Source: Trileptium ribeirensis (Eukaryota > Nematoda > Enoplea > Enoplida > Thoracostomopsidae). From it: 64,000 bases of DNA. A model generated the notes under the pieces. That model was not told where the DNA came from. It worked only from the letters and a program-made list of their open reading frames with translations, and searched no databases. The DNA lies in assembly GCA_030248225.1 (NCBI GenBank), contig JASANE010026819.1:1-64000 (forward strand), in the 5' to 3' direction. Positions 1 through 8,623 of this stretch are shown here, one piece after another. Numbering within the stretch: the stretch's first letter is position 1; the number at the start of each line of letters is the position of its first letter. The position numbers and the translations under genes are program-made.

Positions 1-15
1 GTCGCACAGCTTAGT

Positions 16-53
16 CGGAGAGTTAATCTCCGAAGAAACCGCACCTGGTAAGT
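16..53 (+). promoter_or_regulatory. Leader hairpin and 5' splice donor in the LTR
   Basis: A 6-bp stem with a 5-base loop (CGGAGA, GTTAA, TCTCCG; 16-32) is followed by a consensus donor, CTG/GTAAGT, cut after 47. The other LTR copy keeps both: stem at 25290-25306 with one base change that still pairs as G-U, and donor at 25321/25322. By comparison with that copy the transcript should begin only about 35-40 bases upstream of the donor. LTR-initiated RNA could therefore carry a very short first exon joined to distant acceptors. The splicing itself is inferred. Confidence 0.55.
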
Positions 54-211
54 AGCTCTTCAAGTGTTTAGCACTAGCATTAAAAGTTATTGTGTGAGGA
101 AGGACGAATTATTCCCTTCCTATATTATAGGGCAGATTTTTATTGGGAGGACGCTTATCCCCTTCCTTGATTTGTGAGAATTTTAGCTGTGGTTGCCCTA
201 TAGTACTATTA

Positions 212-232
212 GACCTCACGGTCGCTCTCACC
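212..232 (+). promoter_or_regulatory. Hairpin-CTCACC motif, LTR copy
   Basis: GACC-TCAC-GGTC hairpin (212-223) followed by CTCACC (227-232). It has the same layout as the GCCC-ACGA-GGGC copies further down, but the stem bases are changed in a paired way. Confidence 0.5.
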
Positions 233-489
233 GTTTCAACTGTTGTTTATTCTTGACCATAGTAATAACTTTAGGGCATAATAAAAGAAATTTTAGAGTG
301 TGTGCGTCCTAGCTTTCTGAATTAGTTAACTTAGCCGTGACTGATTTTGTTCAGGGAGTCCTGTGTCTCTGATATTTCTTGGAGGTTCATACTAAGCTTG
401 TGTGGTGAGCTGAGTCCTAGGTCCTGAGTGCTACATTATACATAATACGGGTTCTTATTGAAACTTATTAGGACTAGCTTTGCTACAGT

Positions 490-511
490 TGGAGGTCCCA
501 CCGAGATTCGA
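490..511 (+). other. Primer-binding site, tRNA-Gln type
   Basis: Beginning two bases after the LTR end, 22 bases starting TGGAGGTCCCACCGAGAT are complementary to a CCA-ended tRNA 3' arm. From memory of metazoan tRNA-Gln, whose 3' part reads AATCTCGGTGGGACCT, this is the best fit. It marks 1-487 as the 5' LTR and gives the direction of the element. Confidence 0.75.
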
Positions 512-700
512 TTTTCTTAATCGGGTCTGAACTTGGATTAACGACAAACTTATTGGTAGTTGTAAGTTGAACTAAAATAACACAAGTACCTAATCACGGC
601 TAGCTATCAGCTACGTAATAGGACTACACTGCATAATTTAGAGTTAACAGACGACGAACAAGATAGTTCATTTTTCGAAAGTGATTGTGAGAATCAGCAC
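512..700 (+). other. Retroelement 5' leader
   Basis: This untranslated stretch lies between the primer-binding site and the first ATG at 701. Packaging signals would be expected here, but I recognise no specific motif. Confidence 0.5.
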
Positions 701-3700
701 ATGGAGAGCTTAGCCAAAAATATAGGTCAACTTGATCACGTTATAAAAGATCTAGCCACCAGGCTGGACCATGGTTTGAGAGACCTCTCGAGTGAGGTGG
801 ATGAAGTATCACAGCGGGTTCGTCTTGGGAATAATGAGCCAGATCTTTGTATTACACCCTTCCGTGGTGACCTGACGGGTCAAGATTTTAACTCTTGGCT
901 AGAAAATTTCGATTTGGTTAGCGATGCTAAAATTATGGATGATAACATGAAAGTAAGGGTACTTCCCGCATATTTAAGAGACAGAGCGCGAGACGCATAT
1001 GAGAGAGTGCCTGAGGCTTCTAAGAGAAATTATAATGATTTAGTTAGGGCCTTGAAAACGGCCCTCCTCACTCCTGAATGGTCAATGTTTCATGAAGCCG
1101 CGTTAGAACAGCGCCAACAAATGAGTGGAGAATCTATTACTTCATATCTTAAGGCCATTAAACGTGCTTGCCGCAGTATTTATCCACATGAAACTGACGC
1201 TAATTTGCAGAGAAAAATTATATCCCGATTCTTTGGAGGATTAAGATCACCTGAAATAAAACTACAAGTATTTAGAGATATGCCAAATACTCTTAAAGAA
1301 GCAGAAGACCTCGCTCAGAGGCTGGATATGCAATCAGTTCTTTGTGGAACAGTTTCATCGCCAGTGGGATTAACTAATACTACCACCAATATTGGTCGGG
1401 ACCAAACTTTACAAAAAGTAACCCAAGGCATGGAGTTATTAGCGAGAAATCAGAAAGACATAGCAAATGCATTACAACGCGTGCGGAATATCCCACCCAG
1501 GAGAAATAATCGGCCATTTACCGTTAGTACAAATCAAAATAGGCGACCGGATACCCGGCCTAGAAATAATAATTTTTCACAAGAATTTTCACCACGTGGT
1601 CCTAAATGTTTTACTTGTGGGAAAATGGGACATATGGCCATGAGCTGTTTACTGAGAGGGAACCAGGGCAGAACGAATAATTTTCGCCCTCAATATACCA
1701 GTCAATTATCGAGAAATAATAATTCACAAAACGTCAGACGATCAACATTTAATACTAGCTCTAGGCCAAATATACCTAATATTGGTCCCATGGCTAATAG
1801 AACGAATTCTAGAAATGTAGTAGCTACAACTACACTTACGCCACAGGTTAACGTGACAACTCCACCGTCATCTAACTTCGAAACCCCATATCGTACCGAG
1901 GTTGAGAGACTGCGTAGAGAAGTTGAAGCACTTACCAAACAAAACTCCTTACTTGTGGAAAAGACATATCCACAATTAGTAGGTGCAGTTACTGTTTACG
2001 GAAAAACTAAAGAACCTGGAAATCAGATGAAAACTGAAAGAACCGTTCTTAAGCCAAAGTCACGGTTTAAAATTACTTACCCGTTGTTAGCATTACTACT
2101 CCTGGTTACATTAATTGTACCAGCTAGCTCAGTTATAACAAGGGAGTTAAGCAGACTCCATCCCCATCTTTTCCCGCCTTTCGGTGTAGGATTTGTTCCC
2201 GAGGGATTAGTTATGACAGCACCAGATATTGTTTACATACCTATACTTGTTCATGCTAGACACGAGAAACATGAGGAATGCAAGGCTGCCTTAAGATTTA
2301 CTGTTAATCCTCAAAATTGTAGTTGCGCTGGTCATCAACTTTTACATAGTGAGTCACAAAAAGCTCTAAAGGCTTTAAACGAAAATTTTCAGGAATCTGT
2401 CGATCCAACATTTTATGAAGCTTTATTACAAAGTATTTGTACTGATAAGCCTTTCGCCTGTTCCTTCGTACAGTCAAAAAGGCAAAAACGTTTTATTGGA
2501 ATTGCACTAGCTGGAGCAGCTTCTTTAGCAGGCATAGGTCTAGGAATTTCTAATAGTATGCAAATGTCACATATAAAGCCTAAGGTTACAGCATTGAGGA
2601 ATTCTATTCGAGTGTTTGGAGAACAAGCCATTCAAAATTCGGAAAAAATAAAACAACTTACTGTTAATCAAGAAAGAATCTATACAGTTACGCATGACAT
2701 AGTTCGTTATATGGAACAGACAGTAGTTGCGTTAGAATGTACTTTGGTTAAAAGTGTAGCTTGGACTCATTATATGGCCCAAACTAATTTTTATATAAAT
2801 GAGGTAAGAAATGTTGTTAAGGCTATGGTTAAGGCCAGTAATACTGGGATTTTAACTTCAGATATTTTATCGTCTTCGCAGATAAAACAATTAGTTGAAA
2901 AAGAACCCACTTTACATGATTCAGTGTATTTGCACGACCCTAGCCTGTTTTACCATTTTGTAAAAGCTTATCCAGTTATCATGGATATTATGAATACTAG
3001 ATTCGGGCTTATATTAGAAATTCCTCGCATAAGGGTTAAGAATATTCTCCCGCTTATGAAAGTTGTCAATGTTGGTTTTAACGACAAGAATACTAATACT
3101 ACATTGCGTATTTCATTACCTCAATATATAACGTATGATACCACACTTAATAAGGGTTATTTTTATGAGGTTAAGGCAGGTAATTGTCAAAAGACTCCCG
3201 GACTTTGGTACTGTGATAGAGCTGCTCTCCCGACAAGTGAGAGTGACCACTGTTTACATGATTTGAAAAATTCTTCGGTTAAAAATTCTTGTACTTTTGA
3301 TATTAAACAAAATTCTCCAGAAACTATCATAGAAAGCACGCGAGTAGGCATATTAGTGCGTACGTCGGAAAAATTTGTGTACGTTACACGAATTCAACCA
3401 GGTAGTAAAGTTACAAAAGCTGATAAATTAACAGTCCCTGAACATGGGGTTATGTTTTTCTCACATGCGAACTTTTCAATGATAATTGTAGGAGACCAAG
3501 TGTTAATGTCGAATTTTCGCCCAGTACAAGATTTTGAAGTATTCATGCAACATATGGGAGAATTCACGTTTAACTTTTCAGATATACCTCCACCGACCTG
3601 GAGTAAGTTAGAAGATGTCAAGTACAATTCTTATTTAACTGACCAGAGATTAAAACGCGAACTCGTGTACTTATCTCAGGATGATTTTGATTTCCCTGTT

Positions 3701-6022
3701 GAAGCCAGTTACATAATACCAGCCGTTATATTAGGTATATTATTGTGTATCCTCTATTCTATTCGAAAAAAATTTCAAAAGTTTATGAGATGTTTCAAAA
3801 AGTCGCGTGAGCAAAGAGAAAAAGAACATACACAAGATATAGAATTAGTACAATATCCAAACATATCCCTAAAACCATGTATACATAGTGGAACAGAAGA
3901 CAACCGTCGGGTTAAGTTACATTGTTCTACACCCTGTCTACAAAGTTCTCACACTGACAATATAGTTGAGGTATGTGATTTGCCTTTTTGCCGAGGAAAA
4001 CTTCATAATACTAACGTTAAACAGTTAGAATCATCTGAGGTTGCTGAAACGGTATTTACAGTTGGCAAAGCAGCATCAGAAATTGAAGTAACACTACAAG
4101 ACAAAACGTTTACTGGCGTTTTGGACACTGGCAGCAATATTACAATAATGTCTAGCAAAACTTTTGACAGTTTAGGATTGTCAGTAGATGAATTAATATC
4201 AGTCCCTTGGACTTCGGCTGTAGGTATAACGGGACATGACTTACCGATGAAAGGAGCAGTCAAAGTAGCATTGGGAATAGGTAATAGGGTTTTCGATTTT
4301 CATGTGTTCGTTTCTGACAATTGTACACACTCAGTTGTAATCGGTGTAGATGTTTTGCAACAATTGGGAACAATTAGTATTAACTACAGTAAAAATCAGT
4401 TAATAATAGATGGAATAATCTATCAACTAGGGGGACATCTGCCGAAAATAGTACGTTTAGATGCAAGTACTGTTATACCGCCTCGTTCTGAAGTAGTAAT
4501 TCCTTGTAAGGTCAATGGGTATGAAGACATCAATTATGCAGTTTTTGAACCTAGCGAAAAACTTGGAGTTGATTTTGATTTACAAGCACCTTCTAGCTTG
4601 CTGTCTAATGATATAGAACTCAATGTTCCCGTGAGACTATTAAATATGTCACATTACCCTGTAAAACTTTATCAAAACACACCTCTCGGAACAATAGAAC
4701 CCTTAAGTGCTGACGGGTTGGCAGTATTTTCCGTAGAGACCTGTAAAGTGGATGAACCCAAATTTTTCGGCGAACTGAATCTAGAACAAGCTAAGATTAC
4801 TCCGGAGCAGAAGAAACAATTTACCAATCTTTGCACTGAATTTTCAGAAATTTTTGCGAACCATGATTATGATTATGGTAACATAACAATTATCCAACAT
4901 AGTATTCACACTGGAGATGCGATCCCGATAAAACAACGACCGTATCGCATACCCTTTCAGCGCAAAGAAAAAGTCGATGTCGAACTAAACAAAATGTTGG
5001 AATACGGAATAATAGAGCCCTCCACTAGCCCCTGGGCTAGTCCTATTGTTTTAGTGGGTAAAAAGGATAGTGACGCATTACGTCTTTGCGTGGATTACAG
5101 AAAATTAAATGCTGTTACTAAGAAAGATTGCTACCCATTACCAAATATTAATGATTTAATAGAGTGCGTGGGTAAAGCTAAATATTTCAGTGTAATGGAT
5201 TTATTGTCTGGATTTTGGCAAATTCCTATGGCCCATGACTCTATCGAGAAAACTGCTTTCGTAACGCCTTCAGGGTTATACCAGTTCACAAAAATGCCTT
5301 TCGGGTTGTGTAATGCACCAGCTACCTTCCAGAGAACGTTAGAAGCTACTTTGCATGGTTTAGTAGAAAGAATTTGCCTTATATACATAGACGACATATG
5401 CGTATTCTCAGAAACATTTGAGGAGCACCTAAACCGACTTAGACAAGTTTTTGAACGATTAAAATATGTCGGGTTAAAAGTAAAACCTAGAAAATGTAAA
5501 TTTCTGAGAAATGAAGTGCCTTACCTAGGACATATTATTTCGGCTGATGGACTTAGACCAGATCCCGAAAAAATTGAAGCTGTTAAATCTTATCCAATAC
5601 CTCATGACATTACATCGGTTAGGAGTTTTATCGGTTTCTGCAGTTATTATCGCAGATTCATAAAAGATTTTGCTTCAATTGCTAAGCCATTGAGTCAGCT
5701 CACTAGCACTCTCAAGAAGTTCGAATGGAATAGTGATGCTCAGAATGCCTTCGAAATTTTGAAAGATAAACTAATTAATCCACCTATTCTTCGTGTGGCA
5801 GATCCGTCTAGTCCCTACTTTCTGGAAACGGATGCAAGTTGTAAGGCCATTGGTGGCGTTTTATCCCAAACTGATGATGATAAGAAGTTACATCCTATAG
5901 CGTACGGAAGCCGTCTATTACAAAAAGCCGAAAGGAATTATACAGCCACTGAGTTAGAAGCTCTGGCAGTGGTATATTTCATGAAATACTTTAGAAATTA
6001 TATATTTCATGAAATACTTTAG
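701..6022 (+). CDS. Gag-Env-Pro-RT polyprotein of a Ty3/gypsy-type element (1773 aa, frame broken in RNase H)
   Basis: One frame carries the whole set in an unusual order. Residues 1-450 are Gag: an alpha-helical capsid region, then a CCHC knuckle at C303, C306, H311, C316 in an Asn/Arg-rich tail. Residues about 457-478 form a hydrophobic, signal-like segment. Next is an Env-like ectodomain with a furin-type site ending at R597, a Gly/Ala-rich presumed fusion peptide from F598, a helical stretch, a Cys-rich part and a membrane anchor at about 1003-1023 followed by a basic tail. The protease motif DTGS is at 1142-1145, reverse transcriptase YIDD at 1562-1565, and the RNase H Asp at 1711. The Env layout resembles the class I, baculovirus F/errantivirus type, which is an inference. 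Errantiviruses place env after pol, so env between gag and protease is odd. Translation stops at 6020-6022 because a 28-bp duplication shifts the frame. The ATG at 701 is the first of the frame. Confidence 0.9.
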   Translation: MESLAKNIGQLDHVIKDLATRLDHGLRDLSSEVDEVSQRVRLGNNEPDLCITPFRGDLTGQDFNSWLENFDLVSDAKIMDDNMKVRVLPAYLRDRARDAYERVPEASKRNYNDLVRALKTALLTPEWSMFHEAALEQRQQMSGESITSYLKAIKRACRSIYPHETDANLQRKIISRFFGGLRSPEIKLQVFRDMPNTLKEAEDLAQRLDMQSVLCGTVSSPVGLTNTTTNIGRDQTLQKVTQGMELLARNQKDIANALQRVRNIPPRRNNRPFTVSTNQNRRPDTRPRNNNFSQEFSPRGPKCFTCGKMGHMAMSCLLRGNQGRTNNFRPQYTSQLSRNNNSQNVRRSTFNTSSRPNIPNIGPMANRTNSRNVVATTTLTPQVNVTTPPSSNFETPYRTEVERLRREVEALTKQNSLLVEKTYPQLVGAVTVYGKTKEPGNQMKTERTVLKPKSRFKITYPLLALLLLVTLIVPASSVITRELSRLHPHLFPPFGVGFVPEGLVMTAPDIVYIPILVHARHEKHEECKAALRFTVNPQNCSCAGHQLLHSESQKALKALNENFQESVDPTFYEALLQSICTDKPFACSFVQSKRQKRFIGIALAGAASLAGIGLGISNSMQMSHIKPKVTALRNSIRVFGEQAIQNSEKIKQLTVNQERIYTVTHDIVRYMEQTVVALECTLVKSVAWTHYMAQTNFYINEVRNVVKAMVKASNTGILTSDILSSSQIKQLVEKEPTLHDSVYLHDPSLFYHFVKAYPVIMDIMNTRFGLILEIPRIRVKNILPLMKVVNVGFNDKNTNTTLRISLPQYITYDTTLNKGYFYEVKAGNCQKTPGLWYCDRAALPTSESDHCLHDLKNSSVKNSCTFDIKQNSPETIIESTRVGILVRTSEKFVYVTRIQPGSKVTKADKLTVPEHGVMFFSHANFSMIIVGDQVLMSNFRPVQDFEVFMQHMGEFTFNFSDIPPPTWSKLEDVKYNSYLTDQRLKRELVYLSQDDFDFPVEASYIIPAVILGILLCILYSIRKKFQKFMRCFKKSREQREKEHTQDIELVQYPNISLKPCIHSGTEDNRRVKLHCSTPCLQSSHTDNIVEVCDLPFCRGKLHNTNVKQLESSEVAETVFTVGKAASEIEVTLQDKTFTGVLDTGSNITIMSSKTFDSLGLSVDELISVPWTSAVGITGHDLPMKGAVKVALGIGNRVFDFHVFVSDNCTHSVVIGVDVLQQLGTISINYSKNQLIIDGIIYQLGGHLPKIVRLDASTVIPPRSEVVIPCKVNGYEDINYAVFEPSEKLGVDFDLQAPSSLLSNDIELNVPVRLLNMSHYPVKLYQNTPLGTIEPLSADGLAVFSVETCKVDEPKFFGELNLEQAKITPEQKKQFTNLCTEFSEIFANHDYDYGNITIIQHSIHTGDAIPIKQRPYRIPFQRKEKVDVELNKMLEYGIIEPSTSPWASPIVLVGKKDSDALRLCVDYRKLNAVTKKDCYPLPNINDLIECVGKAKYFSVMDLLSGFWQIPMAHDSIEKTAFVTPSGLYQFTKMPFGLCNAPATFQRTLEATLHGLVERICLIYIDDICVFSETFEEHLNRLRQVFERLKYVGLKVKPRKCKFLRNEVPYLGHIISADGLRPDPEKIEAVKSYPIPHDITSVRSFIGFCSYYRRFIKDFASIAKPLSQLTSTLKKFEWNSDAQNAFEILKDKLINPPILRVADPSSPYFLETDASCKAIGGVLSQTDDDKKLHPIAYGSRLLQKAERNYTATELEALAVVYFMKYFRNYIFHEIL

Positions 6023-6028
6023 AAATTA
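5973..6028 (+). repeat. 28-bp tandem duplication that breaks the pol frame
   Basis: The same 28 bases (starting TATATTTCATGAAATAC) occur at 5973-6000 and 6001-6028. Because 28 is not a multiple of three, the frame shifts inside RNase H and a stop follows at 6020-6022. The two copies look identical, so the event is recent or is an assembly error. Confidence 0.9.
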
Positions 6029-7859
6029 TATTTACGGTCAGAAAATTACAATAATAACAGACCATTCGGCTTTAAAATGGTTGTTAACTAATAAGAATGC
6101 TTCAGGACGCCTACAGCGTTGGGCGTTGTCCCTTACAGAATTTGACTTTACTGTAGAGCACAGGGCTGGTAAGAAAATGGGACACGTGGATGCACTGTCT
6201 CGCGCCGACATTCAGTTACCAAACAAACAAATTCACGATATACATGAGCAAATCGAGGATGAAGATATAAAATTTGCATATATGGTTACTACTCATACAG
6301 ATAAATCACACCAGGAAGAAGATAAAACAAGTGAGGAAGAGTTGAAAAGAACAAAGTTTTCAGAAAAACAAGACCAGGATCCTGAAATAAAGGCTTTAAA
6401 ATTGTATTTGAGAGATAATAAACGCCCTGACGACTCTGCACTTGCGGCTCATTTTGCAGCAGTCCGACCTCGATTTGTTATTAAAGATGGGTTACTTTTT
6501 CACCACTATCCTATGCCAAAATTTAAGCAAGGGTTTATACTTGAACAGCTAGTGGTCCCTTTTTCCATGCGAGAAGAAATAATGTCTGCGCATCACGACG
6601 ATGTTGTCGGAGGACAGCATCTTGGTATTTTGAAAACTTATCAAAAATTGCTTTCAAAATACTATTGGGATGGTATGTATAGGGATGTTACCAAATGGGT
6701 TCAGTCCTGTTTAGAATGTGCGAAGCGAAAATCTGGTCCTTATAGAGCAAAAGCACCCCTAAACCCAATTCCAGCGACTCAACCTAATCACACATATCAT
6801 GTAGACGTGTTAGGTCCACTACCACAGACATACAACGGTAATAAATACGTCGTTATCTTCATAGATCGCTTTACTAAATATCCTGAAGCTATATGCACCC
6901 CAGATCAGAAGGCTACAACTATTGCTAAATTGTTCATGACTGAAATAGTGTGCCGACACTCGGCACCTTATGTACTTGTAAGTGATAATGGTACGAATTT
7001 TCGAAGTCAATTAGTGGAACAAATATGTCAACTTACTGGTACTAGAAAAGTGTTTACAACACCTTATCGTCCACAAACTAATGGGATTGTAGAACGTATC
7101 AATAGGACCTTAATGAGTATGGTATCACAGTATGTAGACGTGGCACAACGAACATGGGACGAGTTTGTCCCATTTGCTTGTTTTGCATATCGTGTGAGCA
7201 TAAATGAATCAACAGGCTTAAGCCCATTTGAAATGGTATATGGGAGATTACCCAGGTTGCCAATTGACACAGCTCTCCCTATTTCTAATGTGAATTATAT
7301 AGACGAAGAAGATTGTTTCCGTGACATACAATTGTACTTAAAACAAGCTTGGGAAATAGCTAGAGAAAACATCTTGAAAGCACAAGTTCGTATGAAAGAG
7401 GTTCATGACCGAAAAGCCTCACCAATAGAGTATTGGGTTGGTCAAAAAGTAATGCTACATGTCCCTTTTAATAAGCAAGGCAAAACCAAAAAATTGGCCC
7501 ACCAGTGGCAAGGACTGTATGAAATTTCAGAAATTATAGAACCAGATGTAGTTTTGAAATCCATTACTAATCCAAAGGAACCACAAAAACGTGTTCATGT
7601 TGAGCGAATAAAACCTTTTTATGGTCCTTATGTCCCACCTTTGTTATTAAGAGAGATAAAAAATTCTCCGGAAATAAATGAAGAGGGTGAGGAAATTGTA
7701 GGTGATGGCAAAGAGTCGCCAGCTTCAGAAGACACAGTGCAAGCATCTGAACCTGCTTCACAGGGAGAGGGTCATTTGTCTGCCCAACCGGCTGTGGTGC
7801 ACAAAGATCCTGTTAAGGCTACACACGACTATAATCTGAGATCAAAGAAGACGACATAG
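6009..7859 (+). CDS. Rest of RNase H and integrase of the retroelement
   Basis: This is the downstream part of pol, displaced by the 28-bp duplication. The start of the frame continues RNase H (TDHSALKWLL and HVDALSR motifs). Next comes the integrase His-His-Cys-Cys zinc domain, with CLEC as the Cys pair. The catalytic core has D266, D326 and E362 (numbered from the ATG at 6009), the DD35E spacing of retroviral and gypsy-type integrases. The C-terminal part, about 480-550, with WVGQKVMLHVP and VHVERIKPFYGP, resembles the GPY/F-type DNA-binding end. The tail is acidic and ends YNLRSK. The ATG at 6009 probably does not serve as a natural start, since the protein would normally be released from the Gag-Env-Pol precursor. 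No env follows. This copy cannot make full Pol unless the shift is bypassed. Confidence 0.9.
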   Translation: MKYFRNYIYGQKITIITDHSALKWLLTNKNASGRLQRWALSLTEFDFTVEHRAGKKMGHVDALSRADIQLPNKQIHDIHEQIEDEDIKFAYMVTTHTDKSHQEEDKTSEEELKRTKFSEKQDQDPEIKALKLYLRDNKRPDDSALAAHFAAVRPRFVIKDGLLFHHYPMPKFKQGFILEQLVVPFSMREEIMSAHHDDVVGGQHLGILKTYQKLLSKYYWDGMYRDVTKWVQSCLECAKRKSGPYRAKAPLNPIPATQPNHTYHVDVLGPLPQTYNGNKYVVIFIDRFTKYPEAICTPDQKATTIAKLFMTEIVCRHSAPYVLVSDNGTNFRSQLVEQICQLTGTRKVFTTPYRPQTNGIVERINRTLMSMVSQYVDVAQRTWDEFVPFACFAYRVSINESTGLSPFEMVYGRLPRLPIDTALPISNVNYIDEEDCFRDIQLYLKQAWEIARENILKAQVRMKEVHDRKASPIEYWVGQKVMLHVPFNKQGKTKKLAHQWQGLYEISEIIEPDVVLKSITNPKEPQKRVHVERIKPFYGPYVPPLLLREIKNSPEINEEGEEIVGDGKESPASEDTVQASEPASQGEGHLSAQPAVVHKDPVKATHDYNLRSKKTT

Positions 7860-8490
7860 TTTAAATACAATACAGTTTTTCTGTAATTGGTACTGCTCGT
7901 TATACATTCAAAATTTGTTCACTCAAAAATGAACATTTGCTTCTTTGACTAATTCTAGTATACAAATTGTTTCGATGAACCTAAGGTCGAACCACATAGT
8001 GCCTATATAAAAAGAACTACAGTTTTGGATCTAGAATTATACAAATTGTACAATGCGAATGAACGTCTTCCGGGCGATAAAATTGCAACTACGCATCCTT
8101 AGCAAATATAAGAATTAAGAAAAATGACTTATAATAATCACATTGAATCACATTAGTACCTGGTTTTATTACATCAGTTTGGTATTGACTTTACCTTTAA
8201 GTTAACAGCGTCCAGGCAAACAGTATCCAGCTATGTTAGTTTCAAAAATAAGCTTGAACCGGTATTTTGCTATTGTAGTTATGCCACGTTTTATTTAAAA
8301 AATTTACTAAGGTCTCGTTACATTTTTGTTATAGATTTATCAATCGTTCATTGCGGTGTTATTATTGTATTAATTACGCTATAGAGTATTAAGAGAGAGC
8401 GGTTGGACAAAAATTTTGTGAATTTTTAGTGAGAAGCAAATTGTGAAATCGTTAATAGTGACAAAAATGCAATCTTGCAGCATATCTTCA
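7860..8490 (+). other. Spacer between integrase and helicase
   Basis: AT-rich and without an open frame of note. I compared it with both LTR copies and found no LTR here, although a gypsy-type element would normally end at this point. I see no clear polypurine tract either. Confidence 0.6.
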
Positions 8491-8511
8491 GCCCACACGG
8501 GCGCACTCACC
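8491..8511 (+). promoter_or_regulatory. Hairpin-CTCACC motif before the helicase gene
   Basis: GCCC-ACAC-GGGC hairpin (8491-8502) then CTCACC (8506-8511). It is preceded by an acceptor-like CTTCAG, and lies about 110 bases before the helicase ATG. Confidence 0.5.
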
Positions 8512-8623
8512 CCATACTAATATTTTTTCCTCCGTTTTCCATGTGTTAAACACACAATATATGCTGCAATTTTTCTCGATTTTTGCTCAACTGTGCATCG
8601 TTTTTCGGCTCCACAATTTTAGC

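Larger units (their letters stand above)
1..487 (+). repeat. 5' LTR, R-U5 part (truncated by window edge)
   Basis: This stretch matches 25275-25775 almost throughout. It ends in CA at 486-487, two bases before the primer-binding site, as an LTR should. The U3 part lies outside the window. It contains a leader hairpin and splice donor near its start and the hairpin-CTCACC motif at 212-232. Confidence 0.85.

Noticed and set aside
7860..8540. 3' LTR directly after integrase
   Set aside because: Compared by eye with both LTR copies; no shared block was found.
8543..8623. Extended N-terminus of the helicase
   Set aside because: The frame is open, but its first codon is GTG and the ATG at 8561 precedes a hydrophobic AT-rich stretch; an acceptor-like TTTTAG sits right before the ATG at 8624.
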